From GCA-2683825 sp965662355 (GTDB taxonomy: Bacteria > Planctomycetota > UBA1135 > GCA-002686595): a DNA stretch of 64,000 bases. Location: assembly GCA_965662355.1 (NCBI GenBank), contig CBFIHP010000024.1, forward strand, positions 1 to 64,000, given 5' to 3'. Of the stretch, positions 26,000-34,486 are shown piece by piece (position 1 is the first letter of the stretch; the number at the start of each line of letters is the position of its first letter). The position numbers and the translations under genes were made by a program. The notes beneath the pieces are model-generated. The model did no database searches, was not told where the DNA came from, and saw nothing but the letters and a program-made list of their open reading frames with translations.

Positions 26000-27673
26000 C
26001 TACAACTCGGGATGCTTTTCGTGGTGGCTCGTCGCGGCTTGCCAGGCCCGGACCACGGCGATCAGGTCCGTTTCGCCATCTAGCTGGCCCGTGAAGGAGA
26101 TGCTGTAGGGGGTGCCGTCCGCGTTGAAGCCGCAGGGGGCGACGAAGCTCGGGTGACCGGTCAGGTTCGTCGTGGTCAGAAGCCCTGAGGCGAAGCTGGG
26201 ATGGACGATGGCGCGCACCTCTTTGATCGCGTGGTCGAACTCCTGTATCAGCAGGGTGCGTAGGCGATTGGCCCGAATGTAATCGACGGCCGGAATCAGC
26301 TGTGCGTGGCGAAAGACGTTGGGCCATGCGCGCCGGATCTGCCGCGTGAGCTCGTCGTCCTTTCCCGAGCGCACGAAGTCATCGAAGGCGGCGCCGGCTT
26401 CGGCGGTGAGGATGATGGTCATTTCGCTGACGGGATAGCGTGTGAGCTCGAGCGTTACGAGCTCGGCTCCGAGGCCTTTGAGGTCCTCGAGGACGGCGCG
26501 AAAGTCGGCGCCCTGGGCGCCGTCGAAGGCGCCCTTCGGGACGCCGATCTTCCAGCCTCGAATGTCGTGTGGCGCGTTTGGATCGAATGCCGCATCGCGT
26601 GTGGAGGGGTCGCGAGCATCGTGGCCCGCGATGGCCTCGAAGACGAGTGCCGCGTCCTCTGCGGAGCGACAGAGTGGACCCAGCTTGTCCATCGACCAGG
26701 ACAGGGCCATGGCACCGTGGCGACTGACGCGTCCGAAGGTGGGGCGCAGGGACGAGTTTCCGCAGCGCGTCGAGGGGGACACGATCGAGCCCAGGGTCTC
26801 CGATCCGATGGCGAAGGGCACACAACCCGCGGCCACGGCCGAGGCCGAACCCGCCGACGACCCGCTCGAGCCTTGTTCGAGTTTCCAGGGGTTGCGCGTC
26901 GTGCCACCGAACCAAACGTCGCCCCAGGCCAGGGCACCGAGCGTGACCTTGGCGATCAGCACGGCGCCGGCCCTGTCGAGACGCTCGACGGTCGCGGCGT
27001 CGTAGTCGAGCACCTGATTCTGGTAGGGCTTTGCACCCCATGTCGTTGGATATCCCTTGACCGCGAGCAGGTCCTTCGCGACCCACGGGATGCCGTGCAA
27101 GGGGCCGCGCCAGTGGGGTGGATCCGCGCCTAATTCGCGATCGCGTTCGCGCGCCTGGGACAGGGCACGTTCACGGGTCAGGGTGATGACAAAGTGCAGC
27201 TTCTCGTCCAGACGCTCGAGGCGTGCGAGGAACATCTCGGTCAGCTCGACGCTGGTGATCTTCTTGGCGAGGAGCAGCGACGACAGCTCGTGAATGCCCG
27301 CAAAGGCCAACTCCTCGAGGTTTTCGGGTCGCGACACGTCGGTCCCGATCTTCGGGATCGCAACCGGTTGGATGGACACGGAGCTGGGCGTGGCTTTTCC
27401 TCGTGCTCGGCGAGGTGCCGCTACGAGCTCCCGCGGTTCGAAGACCAGTGCCGGACGCACCCCATTGTCGAGCGGGATCTTGCGCAGCGCTTCGAACTCC
27501 GAGAGGCGCTCGCTGACGTCCGCGAGCATCAGTTCGAGTTCCGCCTCGGTGTATTCGAGTCCGAGTAGTTCGGCGGCCATGCCCACCTCGAGCGGTCCGA
27601 ATTCGGGGTCCGAGTCCTGGGCGGAAAGACCTGGCGTGAGACTGGTCAGACTGAGAAGGAGGGCGGTCAGCAT
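26000..27673 (-). CDS. secreted amidase-signature family hydrolase
   Basis: 557 residues from ATG 27673 with a signal peptide (cleavage near GLSAQ). The amidase-signature core spans about residues 135-540. The Ser-cisSer-Lys triad is visible: Lys200 in GIPWVAKDLL, the glycine/serine-rich GSSGSSAGSASAVAAG with the cis-serine near 272, and nucleophile Ser296 in GSETLGSIVSPS. The family hydrolyses amides; export suggests action on extracellular peptides or amides rather than a GatA role. The end of GatA-type sequences is not matched. It converges on nnrE with 85 nt between the stops. Confidence 0.9.
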   Translation of the reverse strand: MLTALLLSLTSLTPGLSAQDSDPEFGPLEVGMAAELLGLEYTEAELELMLADVSERLSEFEALRKIPLDNGVRPALVFEPRELVAAPRRARGKATPSSVSIQPVAIPKIGTDVSRPENLEELAFAGIHELSSLLLAKKITSVELTEMFLARLERLDEKLHFVITLTRERALSQARERDRELGADPPHWRGPLHGIPWVAKDLLAVKGYPTTWGAKPYQNQVLDYDAATVERLDRAGAVLIAKVTLGALAWGDVWFGGTTRNPWKLEQGSSGSSAGSASAVAAGCVPFAIGSETLGSIVSPSTRCGNSSLRPTFGRVSRHGAMALSWSMDKLGPLCRSAEDAALVFEAIAGHDARDPSTRDAAFDPNAPHDIRGWKIGVPKGAFDGAQGADFRAVLEDLKGLGAELVTLELTRYPVSEMTIILTAEAGAAFDDFVRSGKDDELTRQIRRAWPNVFRHAQLIPAVDYIRANRLRTLLIQEFDHAIKEVRAIVHPSFASGLLTTTNLTGHPSFVAPCGFNADGTPYSISFTGQLDGETDLIAVVRAWQAATSHHEKHPEL

Positions 27674-27812
27674 GGGGCTGTGGGGCGGAGGCCTGGCCAA
27701 GTTCGGGGATCGGGTCTGCCCATCCTAGCAGCGACCCGGGAGGGCGATTCTGTTAGAACACCCCGCCCGTTTCCCGCCCACCCCCGAGAGGCCCGCCCGG
27801 AGCCCTCCCACG

Positions 27813-28634
27813 ATGAGTTTTTCCGACCCCCAGACCCTCGATAACGGCAAGGCGAACTATGCCGTCGAGGGCGGCATCGCCCTCATTCGCCTGACCAATC
27901 CGCCGGCCAACGGCTACTCCTACGAGATGATGCGCGATCTCGACGAGGCAATCCTCAAGGCGCGCTTCGACGATGCCGTGCAGGTCATCGTGATCGCTGG
28001 TGAAGGCGAGAAGTTCTTTTGCGCCGGTGCGGACATCTCGATGCTGAACGACGTCACGCCCAGCTTCAAGTACGCCTTCTGCATGCACGCCAACGAGACG
28101 CTCTTGCGCCTCGAGCATACGCCGAAGCTCGTGATTGCGGCCCTCGGCGGACACTGCGTCGGTGGCGGACTGGAGATCGCCTTGGCCTGTGATCTGCGCA
28201 TCGCGCGCAAGGGGTCGGGGCGTTGCGGCTTGCCCGAGATTGCGCTGGGCGTCCTGCCCGGGACCGGAGGCACCCAGCGCCTGGCACGCGTTCTGGGCAA
28301 GGCCAAGTCGATCGAGCTCATGGCCCAAGGCGAGCTGTTCGATTACGCGACGGCAGAAGAGCTCGGGTTGGTCAGCCGTTCCTTCGAAGCGGAGGACGAC
28401 ACAGCCTTCATGGCTCAGATCTTCGAATACGCGGGCTCTTTTTGCACACCGAACAAGGCGGCGCTCAGCGTCGGCAGCATCAAGCGTGCCGTGCAGACAG
28501 GCCTCGAGATTCCGCTGGAGAGCGGCTTGGCTCTCGAACGTGAGTTGCAGGCCAAGCTCTTCGCTTCGGAGGATGCCAAGGAAGGCATCGCCGCCTTCGT
28601 CGAAAAGCGCGAGGCCCAGTTCAAGGGACGCTGA
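27813..28634 (+). CDS. enoyl-CoA hydratase/isomerase (crotonase) family protein
   Basis: 273 residues from ATG 27813. Crotonase motifs: LTNPPANGYSYEMM, the first oxyanion-hole segment KFFCAGADISML, the second AALGGHCVGGGLEIALACDLRIA, and the catalytic-glutamate region LPEIALGVLPGTGGTQRL. It hydrates trans-2-enoyl-CoA to 3-hydroxyacyl-CoA. The next gene begins 4 nt after its stop, and a 3-hydroxyacyl-CoA dehydrogenase follows that, so the trio is consistent with fatty-acid or short-chain acyl-CoA oxidation. Cytoplasmic. Confidence 0.93.
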   Translation: MSFSDPQTLDNGKANYAVEGGIALIRLTNPPANGYSYEMMRDLDEAILKARFDDAVQVIVIAGEGEKFFCAGADISMLNDVTPSFKYAFCMHANETLLRLEHTPKLVIAALGGHCVGGGLEIALACDLRIARKGSGRCGLPEIALGVLPGTGGTQRLARVLGKAKSIELMAQGELFDYATAEELGLVSRSFEAEDDTAFMAQIFEYAGSFCTPNKAALSVGSIKRAVQTGLEIPLESGLALERELQAKLFASEDAKEGIAAFVEKREAQFKGR

Positions 28635-28638
28635 TTCG

Positions 28639-29694
28639 ATGAGCAGCGACTCGAGCAGCATGCAAGCCGCACGCCTTCACTCCCACGGAGGGCCCGAGGT
28701 CTTGAAGGTCGAGGAGATCGCGCGTCCCCAGCCCGGGCCGGGCGAAGCTCTCGTTCGTGTCCTCGGCGTTTCGATCAACCACCTGGATCTCTGGGTGCGA
28801 CGCGGCATGCCGGGCGTGAAGATTCCCTTCCCCCGTATCCTCGGTTGCGACGGGACCGGGGAAGTGGTCGCACTGGGGCCGGATGCCGAAGGACCCGCGC
28901 TCGGGACGAAGGTCGTCATCGAACCGGGCATGAGCTCCGGGAACTCGCCCCAGGATGCGGCGGGTCTGGATCACTTTGCGCCGGACTATTCGATCCGAGG
29001 CGAGCACTGCGATGGGCTCGACTGCGAATACGTGTGTGTGGAGACGCGCTATCTGTTGGCGCTGCCCGATAGCCTGGATCCCGTCGCGGCAGCCGCGGTC
29101 CCGCTGGTGTTCTTGACGGCCCACGGGATGCTCGTGACACGGGCCCAGCTGCAGGCCGGTGAATCGGTTCTGGTTCTCGGGGGTGCCAGTGGAGTGGGTT
29201 CGGCGGCGATTCAGATCGCGAAGAACCTGGGCGCGCGGGTCATCGCCAGCGCAGGTAGCGAAGAGAAACGTAGCCTCGCGCGCGAGCTTGGTGCCGACGA
29301 AGTCATCGACCACCGCGACGAGGAATGGGGCAAAAAGGTCAAGGCCTGGACCGAGCGTCGCGGTGTCGACGTGGTTTTCGAGCACGTCGGGCCGGCGACC
29401 TGGAAGAGCTCGATGGCGGTCCTTGCGCGCAACGGACGCCTGGTGACGTGCGGAGCCACGACCGGCCCCATGGTGCAGATCGCCCTGCCGCACCTGTTCA
29501 TCAAGAACCAATCGATACTGGGATCGACCATGGGGCCGCGCAGTGTCCTGCCCGAGATTTTCGACAAGGTCGCGAGCGGTGCGTATCGAGCGGTCGTGGA
29601 TCGCGTCATGGGGCTTTCACAAATCGCCGAAGGCCACGAGCTACTGGAGAATCGCTCCGTCGTCGGCAAGATTGTGCTCGAGCCAGGGAAGTAG
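28639..29694 (+). CDS. zinc-type alcohol dehydrogenase / quinone reductase family protein
   Basis: 351 residues from ATG 28639, an internal start inside a longer open frame, chosen because homology begins at MQAARLHSHGGPEVLKVEEI. The GroES-like domain has SINHLDLWVRRGMPG, PRILGCDGTGEVVALG and GEHCDGLDCEYVCV. Cysteines in the latter segment suggest retained metal-binding positions. The Rossmann domain shows LVLGGASGVGSAAIQIAKNLGA. It reduces or oxidises an alcohol, enone or enoyl substrate with NAD(P)H. Location between crotonase and hydroxyacyl-CoA dehydrogenase genes suggests an acyl-CoA-related or detoxification substrate; this is inference. Confidence 0.9.
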   Translation: MSSDSSSMQAARLHSHGGPEVLKVEEIARPQPGPGEALVRVLGVSINHLDLWVRRGMPGVKIPFPRILGCDGTGEVVALGPDAEGPALGTKVVIEPGMSSGNSPQDAAGLDHFAPDYSIRGEHCDGLDCEYVCVETRYLLALPDSLDPVAAAAVPLVFLTAHGMLVTRAQLQAGESVLVLGGASGVGSAAIQIAKNLGARVIASAGSEEKRSLARELGADEVIDHRDEEWGKKVKAWTERRGVDVVFEHVGPATWKSSMAVLARNGRLVTCGATTGPMVQIALPHLFIKNQSILGSTMGPRSVLPEIFDKVASGAYRAVVDRVMGLSQIAEGHELLENRSVVGKIVLEPGK

Positions 29695-29700
29695 AAGACC

Positions 29701-29728
29701 AGGAACTGGAAGCAAGGAACCAGAAGCA
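29701..29728 (+). repeat. 14-bp imperfect tandem repeat in a purine-rich leader
   Basis: AGGAACTGGAAGCA is followed directly by AGGAACCAGAAGCA (12 of 14 identical), filling most of the 43-nt gap before the next start codon. The plus strand here is nearly all purine and offers several overlapping ribosome-binding possibilities. Confidence 0.85.
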
Positions 29729-29737
29729 GAGAAGGAA

Positions 29738-30598
29738 ATGATGAAGGCAGAGGAGATCCAAAAAGCAGCCGTGCTCGGTGCCGGGACAATGGGGCACGGA
29801 ATTGCCCAGGTCATGGCCCTCGCGGGAATCGAGACCCGTCTGTACGACGTTGCTCCCGAGGGGCTCGAGAAGGCGCTCGTCAGCGTGAAGAGCAACCTGG
29901 ACAAGGGGGTCGAACGCGGCAAGGTCGATGCGGCCGGTCGGGATGCCGCACTCTCGAACCTGAAGACCACCGACGATCTGAGCGCAGCGCTGGCTGGCGT
30001 GGATGTCGTCGTGGAAGCGGTACCCGAACGACTCGATCTCAAGCAAGGGCTCTTCAAACGCCTCGGTGAACTGCCGGATAACGTCCTTCTGGCAACCAAC
30101 ACCTCGTCGCTACCGGTCACGGACATTGCCCAGGCCGCGGCGAAGCCCGAGCGCGTCCTGGGCATGCATTTCTTCAACCCCGTTCACATCATGAAGCTGG
30201 TCGAGGTCGTGTGCTGGGAGGGGACCTCCGAGGACTCGGTCAACTGCGCCATGGAGCTGTCGCGTCGGCTCGGCAAGGAGCCGATTCGCGTGCAGGACGC
30301 ACCGGGGTTCGCCTCCTCACGGCTCGGGATCGCGATCGGTCTCGAGGCCATACGCATGGTCGAAGCCGGCGTCGCTTCGGTGGAGGACATCGACAAGGCC
30401 ATGACCCTGGGCTACGGCTTTCCGATGGGCCCGTTGCGCCTCACGGATCTCGTTGGGTTGGATGTGAGGGTTGCGATCGCCGAGTACTTGCAATCGACTC
30501 TGGGCGAACGGTTCGCTGCGCCCGAGCTCCTGCGCACCAAGGTCGAGCAAGGCCATCTGGGCAAGAAGAGCGGTCAAGGATTTTACGACTGGACCTAG
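29738..30598 (+). CDS. 3-hydroxyacyl-CoA (3-hydroxybutyryl-CoA) dehydrogenase
   Basis: 286 residues, the usual length for the single-function enzyme. Two ATG codons (29738, 29741) follow GAAGGA; the second has the better spacing. The NAD-binding motif is AVLGAGTMGHGIAQVMALAG. Further marks: VVEAVPERLDLKQGLF, ATNTSSLPVTDIA, LGMHFFNPVHIMKLVEVV (catalytic His), DAPGFASSRLG and GYGFPMGPLRLTDLVGLDV. It oxidises L-3-hydroxyacyl-CoA to 3-oxoacyl-CoA with NAD+, directly following the hydratase step encoded upstream. Confidence 0.95.
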   Translation: MMKAEEIQKAAVLGAGTMGHGIAQVMALAGIETRLYDVAPEGLEKALVSVKSNLDKGVERGKVDAAGRDAALSNLKTTDDLSAALAGVDVVVEAVPERLDLKQGLFKRLGELPDNVLLATNTSSLPVTDIAQAAAKPERVLGMHFFNPVHIMKLVEVVCWEGTSEDSVNCAMELSRRLGKEPIRVQDAPGFASSRLGIAIGLEAIRMVEAGVASVEDIDKAMTLGYGFPMGPLRLTDLVGLDVRVAIAEYLQSTLGERFAAPELLRTKVEQGHLGKKSGQGFYDWT

Positions 30599-30612
30599 AA
30601 AGAAGGCAAAGT

Positions 30613-31221
30613 ATGAACGACATCGAGTGGCCCGAAGAAGCACCCCAGAAGAAGCGCGGGATCCCGAAGTGGGTTTTGTTCGGCTGCGGAGGGGGATGCC
30701 TGCTCGCCCTGATCGTCGGTGCGATCATCGGTTTCTTTGCGTTTCGGTTCGTGAAGGACATGCAGGACCCCGCGAAGGTCTGGCCGCTCGTCGAGGAAGC
30801 GCTGCCCTTTGATGAACAGCCGGTCGATTGGGGGGTGATCGGTGGTGGCGCCTGGGGTGCCTACCAGATCATCATGATTCCTCCCGGTGGTGGCCCCGCG
30901 GCAACCCTCCACAGCTACAGCGAGGGGATGCAGCTCGACGAGCTCTTCGATCCGGATTCCTTTGCGAACAACATGCCCATGATGTCCCTCGAGGACACCG
31001 AGTCGGGCACGATCGAGATTCAGGGCCGTACCGTGCGCTGCATGCGTTTCGTGGGGCCAGAACCGGTGAATCTCGACAAGCTGCCCTCGATCAGGGTCGA
31101 CCTGACGGGGGATGGAACCCGGAACGTGTGCTTCCAGATTTCCGTCAGGGGCGAGGAACCCGTGCCAGATGAGGCCCTTCAGGGAATGCTCGAGCCCTTC
31201 AACGTATGGAAGGGCAAGTAG
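30613..31221 (+). CDS. membrane-anchored protein of unknown function
   Basis: 202 residues from ATG 30613, 14 nt after the dehydrogenase stop. A short lysine-rich cytoplasmic N-terminus precedes one transmembrane helix (about 19-44, starting at GIPKWVLFGCGGG). A soluble domain of about 155 residues follows, with no family that I recognise. Its beta-rich pattern (YQIIMIPPGG, IEIQGRTVRCMRFVG, RNVCFQISVRG) could be a small sensor or lipid-binding fold. The next gene has the same plan (short tail, one helix, outer domain), so the two may be distant paralogues or partners. Confidence 0.75.
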   Translation: MNDIEWPEEAPQKKRGIPKWVLFGCGGGCLLALIVGAIIGFFAFRFVKDMQDPAKVWPLVEEALPFDEQPVDWGVIGGGAWGAYQIIMIPPGGGPAATLHSYSEGMQLDELFDPDSFANNMPMMSLEDTESGTIEIQGRTVRCMRFVGPEPVNLDKLPSIRVDLTGDGTRNVCFQISVRGEEPVPDEALQGMLEPFNVWKGK

Positions 31222-31248
31222 CCTCCGATTCACCGAACAGCCCGGATA

Positions 31249-31893
31249 ATGGACTCCCCCGAAGAAGAGATCGCCGCACCTCTCGAGCCGACCGATGCGC
31301 CGTGCCGCGAGACGACCAGCGGCGTCTTCGGCGTCGGGGTCGGCCTCCTCGCCGCCGTGGGTTGTCTCGGTGTCCTGCTGATTCCCCTGGGAGGCAGCGA
31401 GGATGCCGAGCTGCGAGCCAAGGAGCTTTTTGGCGAGAGCCTTCTGCCCTTCGGGCTCGAGGTGCAAAGCGCAGCCAAGCTTCCCACGGGGGACGTCATG
31501 CTCCAGCTCGAACGTCCCTGGGGTGTGCAGGACGTCGGTCCGGACGAGGTTCTTCTGATCGAGTACAAGAGCATGTCCGGCCTGTCGGTGCTTTTTTCGG
31601 GCGGCGAGGACCCGAAGGAGAAGATGAAGGAGTGGCTGAAGGAACCGACCTTCGAGTGGAAGGCATTCCTCGAACACGATGAGATTCGCTGGGGCGAGTG
31701 GCGTTCGAAGTTCGCCCGCGTGCGTCACTTCGAGGAAGGCGGCAAGTGGACCGAGTCGGCGCGCGTCGATCTGTCCCAGACCAATCGCCCCCTGGCACTG
31801 ATGGCCATGTGGGGCGAGAAAGAGCAGGTCAACAAGGAGGAGTTGATCGAGATCCTGAACCGTATCGTGATGCTGGTCGAGGAGGAGGACTAG
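31249..31893 (+). CDS. membrane-anchored protein of unknown function
   Basis: 214 residues from ATG 31249. An acidic N-terminus is followed by one transmembrane segment (about 25-47, GVFGVGVGLLAAVGCLGVLL). The outer domain is charged, with several tryptophans and no family I recognise. It follows the similarly organised gene by 27 nt and ends overlapping the convergent GlcF gene by 4 nt. No motif suggests an enzyme. Confidence 0.72.
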   Translation: MDSPEEEIAAPLEPTDAPCRETTSGVFGVGVGLLAAVGCLGVLLIPLGGSEDAELRAKELFGESLLPFGLEVQSAAKLPTGDVMLQLERPWGVQDVGPDEVLLIEYKSMSGLSVLFSGGEDPKEKMKEWLKEPTFEWKAFLEHDEIRWGEWRSKFARVRHFEEGGKWTESARVDLSQTNRPLALMAMWGEKEQVNKEELIEILNRIVMLVEEED

Positions 31894-33236
31894 CGAGCCT
31901 GCGAGGCCGACTTCGATAGTGCGTCCTCGACAAGCTCGGCCAGGTGCACGACGGTTGTCTGCTTGCCAGCGCGTCGTAGGCCGGATTCCCATTGGAGTTG
32001 GCATCCGGGATTGGCGGTTACGAGGGTCTGGGCACCGGAGGCTTCCAGGTCTTCGAGCTTGCGTTGGAAGATGGCCTGGCTGTCTTCGGGGTGGGTCAAC
32101 GAGTAGATGCCTGCGGAGCCGCAGCAGGCTTCGGGGTCGCTGAGGGGGGCTTGGGTCAGGCCGACCATGCGACCGAGGATCGAACGCGGTGGTTGGCGTA
32201 CCCCTTGTCCGTGGCAGAGGTGACAGGGATCGTCCCAGGCGATGGGTTGGGGAACCGAAGGCAGACCCAGGGCAATCTCCCTTTCCTCGAGCTCGCGGGC
32301 GACGTACTCCGAGTAGTCGATGACGCGCTGTTCGAAGGCCTGGGCTCGGCGGTGCCAGGCGCTACCCGGTTCGAAGAGGTGCGAGCATTCGCGCATGTGA
32401 GCGCCACACCCAGCACTGTTGACCACGATGGGGGACTTGCCGTCGCCCACGTGCTCGAAGGCCGTGATCATCTTCTGAACCAGCCCCACGGCTCGCTCGT
32501 GATCACCGTTGTGCGCATGCAGCGAGCCGCAACACACGAGCTCCGGGGGGACGTCGCATTCGACGCCCAGCTTGTTGAGCGAGCTGGCGGTCGCGCGGTT
32601 GACGCGGGCGTAGAGCTCTGGCATCACGCAGCCCTGGAGCAGGCCGACCCGCTTTTGCAGCTCGTTCGTGCCTGGGCCGATTCTCGGGGCGAGCAGGCGT
32701 CGCGCCATGAGCGGGGGTATGCGTGGAAGATAGGGGAGTCCGGTGCCCAGCTTTCCGAAGTGACTGGCCAGCGTTTCGAGGCCCGTTACCTGCAAGAAGC
32801 GCAGGCCCGAACCCGCAAGTCGCAGGGCGAGTCGATGCGGCAGCAGAACACGCAGGCCGAGGAAGCGCAGGAGCCGCGCAGAGAGCGAGCGAGGACGTTG
32901 CGCTTCATAGCGTGCTCGCGCGAAGGTCATCATTTCGCCGAAGCGCACACCCGCGGGGCAGACGCTTTCGCAGTGACGACACAACAGGCAGAAGTCGAGT
33001 TCCTCGGCGTAGGCCTGGTCCGCGCTCTGACGTTTCTCACCCACCGCCCGCATCAGATGGATCCGGCCCCTTGGGCTCGAGCTCTCGACGCCACTCAGGA
33101 GGTAGGTCGGGCACGTCTGCAGGCAGAGCCCGCAGTGGATGCAGTCCAAGCTCTTCGCGTAGTCGACCAGGGCGCCCGGGTCGGAGAGTGCCCCGGGTTC
33201 CGGGGTGTTTGTGGGGGCAGCGTTGGAGGGCGCCAT
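31890..33236 (-). CDS. glcF: glycolate oxidase iron-sulfur subunit GlcF
   Basis: 448 residues from ATG 33236. Two ferredoxin-type [4Fe-4S] motifs open the protein: CIHCGLCLQTCP and CLLCRHCESVCP. The C-terminal half carries two CCG (DUF224) signatures, LVCCGSLHAHNG and ACCGSAGIYS, plus AGCGAHMRE and DDPCHLCHGQG. This is the standard GlcF layout, passing electrons from GlcD/GlcE to the membrane. It starts 5 nt after the glcE stop and is the last gene of the seven-gene minus-strand operon. Confidence 0.95.
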   Translation of the reverse strand: MAPSNAAPTNTPEPGALSDPGALVDYAKSLDCIHCGLCLQTCPTYLLSGVESSSPRGRIHLMRAVGEKRQSADQAYAEELDFCLLCRHCESVCPAGVRFGEMMTFARARYEAQRPRSLSARLLRFLGLRVLLPHRLALRLAGSGLRFLQVTGLETLASHFGKLGTGLPYLPRIPPLMARRLLAPRIGPGTNELQKRVGLLQGCVMPELYARVNRATASSLNKLGVECDVPPELVCCGSLHAHNGDHERAVGLVQKMITAFEHVGDGKSPIVVNSAGCGAHMRECSHLFEPGSAWHRRAQAFEQRVIDYSEYVARELEEREIALGLPSVPQPIAWDDPCHLCHGQGVRQPPRSILGRMVGLTQAPLSDPEACCGSAGIYSLTHPEDSQAIFQRKLEDLEASGAQTLVTANPGCQLQWESGLRRAGKQTTVVHLAELVEDALSKSASQAR

Positions 33237-33241
33237 GTCGT

Positions 33242-34486
33242 TCAAGATAAGAAACGCCCGGTCGCGAAGATCCCCTTCGGGTCCAGGCTCGCGCGAAGCC
33301 TCTCCATCAAGCTTCTGGCGGCACGCGAAGGGGCGGGGAAAGCGGGGATGGACAGGCGGTCTTCTGGCGGGATGCCAGGCCAGTAGAGCCGCGCTGGCAG
33401 GCCGCTTTCCGATAGGGCACGCGCGAGACCGACGAGTTCGGTATCGCTTTTGAAGCGCACGCTGCCCGTGGCGAGCCGCGGGTGCAGCACGAAGCTCGGC
33501 GCGCTGCCCACGCTGTCCGCCGTCAGGGCGCAAGCAGTCATTGTCGCCAGGGTGCTCTCCAGGGCGCTGGGTGTCGTGTGAAACGCAAGTGTCGCCTGAC
33601 CCTCGATCTCGCGTAGCTCCTGTCGGCGCGCCTGGCTGGCTTCAGGATCCAGAACGGTGGCCTCGGGTACGACCTCGCGTACTCTTTCCGTTTCCCATTC
33701 GATGACGTCCCTGCGGCCTGCGAGCACGAGCTCGAGCCGATGCCCGTCACCGCCCGGCAGGTCGGAGACGAGCAGGGCCAGCGGTCCGATCGGGCTTTCT
33801 GAAAGGCGCTCGACCCGTGCGAGCGCTTCGGTTCGCTCCGCGAACGTCGCCTGCACGACACACTGTGCGGGTGGCTTTGGGTACAGCCGCAACGACACCT
33901 CAGAGATCACGCCCAGGGTTCCGTGGGACCCGCAGAAGAGCCTGTGCAAGTCGTATCCCGTGACGTTCTTCACGAGCTTGCCGCCGCTCTTGACCAGCTT
34001 GCCGTCGGCCAGGGCGACGCGCATGCCCAGCACGTTTTCGCGCACGGAACCGTGGCGCAGGCGATCGAAACCCGAGCGGCCTCCGGCCACGACGCCGCCC
34101 AGCGTAGCGTGTTCCGGATCCGCCACTTCGGGGCTGAGGTGATGACCTCCCTCCTGAACGGTTCGCTCCAGCTCGGCCATCGATGTGCCGACGCGCGCGG
34201 TCAGCGTGCCGTCCTCGGGCTCGTAGGCGACAACGCCGCATAGCGCTTTCGTCGACAACACGAGGTCCACTTCGTAGAGCGGGGGATAGCAAGCCGACAT
34301 CGAACCACCGCCCAGCACGACGAGTCTCCAGCCCTCGGTGTCGGCAGCCTTCAAGAGTGTGGCGCAGGAACCTTCGTCGCGCGGGGAGACCATGGGCAAG
34401 TCGCGTTCGCCGGTGTCATGGCGGCCCAGCTCTTCGCTTGCCACGAGCTGCCTCAGGCGTGCTTCCAGGCTCGTTCCGGACGTCAT
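33242..34486 (-). CDS. glcE: glycolate oxidase FAD-binding subunit GlcE
   Basis: 414 residues from ATG 34486, overlapping the glcD stop (ATGA). It has the PCMH-type FAD domain: RLVVLGGGSMSACYPPL, LTARVGTSMAELERTVQE, DPEHATLGGVVAGGRSGFDR, VKSGGKLVKNVTGYDLHRL and FCGSHGTLGVISEVSLRLYP. The shorter C-terminal oxidase domain ends in DPKGIFATGRF, as in GlcE. The open frame upstream of 34486 runs through glcD out of frame and is not coding. Confidence 0.94.
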   Translation of the reverse strand: MTSGTSLEARLRQLVASEELGRHDTGERDLPMVSPRDEGSCATLLKAADTEGWRLVVLGGGSMSACYPPLYEVDLVLSTKALCGVVAYEPEDGTLTARVGTSMAELERTVQEGGHHLSPEVADPEHATLGGVVAGGRSGFDRLRHGSVRENVLGMRVALADGKLVKSGGKLVKNVTGYDLHRLFCGSHGTLGVISEVSLRLYPKPPAQCVVQATFAERTEALARVERLSESPIGPLALLVSDLPGGDGHRLELVLAGRRDVIEWETERVREVVPEATVLDPEASQARRQELREIEGQATLAFHTTPSALESTLATMTACALTADSVGSAPSFVLHPRLATGSVRFKSDTELVGLARALSESGLPARLYWPGIPPEDRLSIPAFPAPSRAARSLMERLRASLDPKGIFATGRFLS

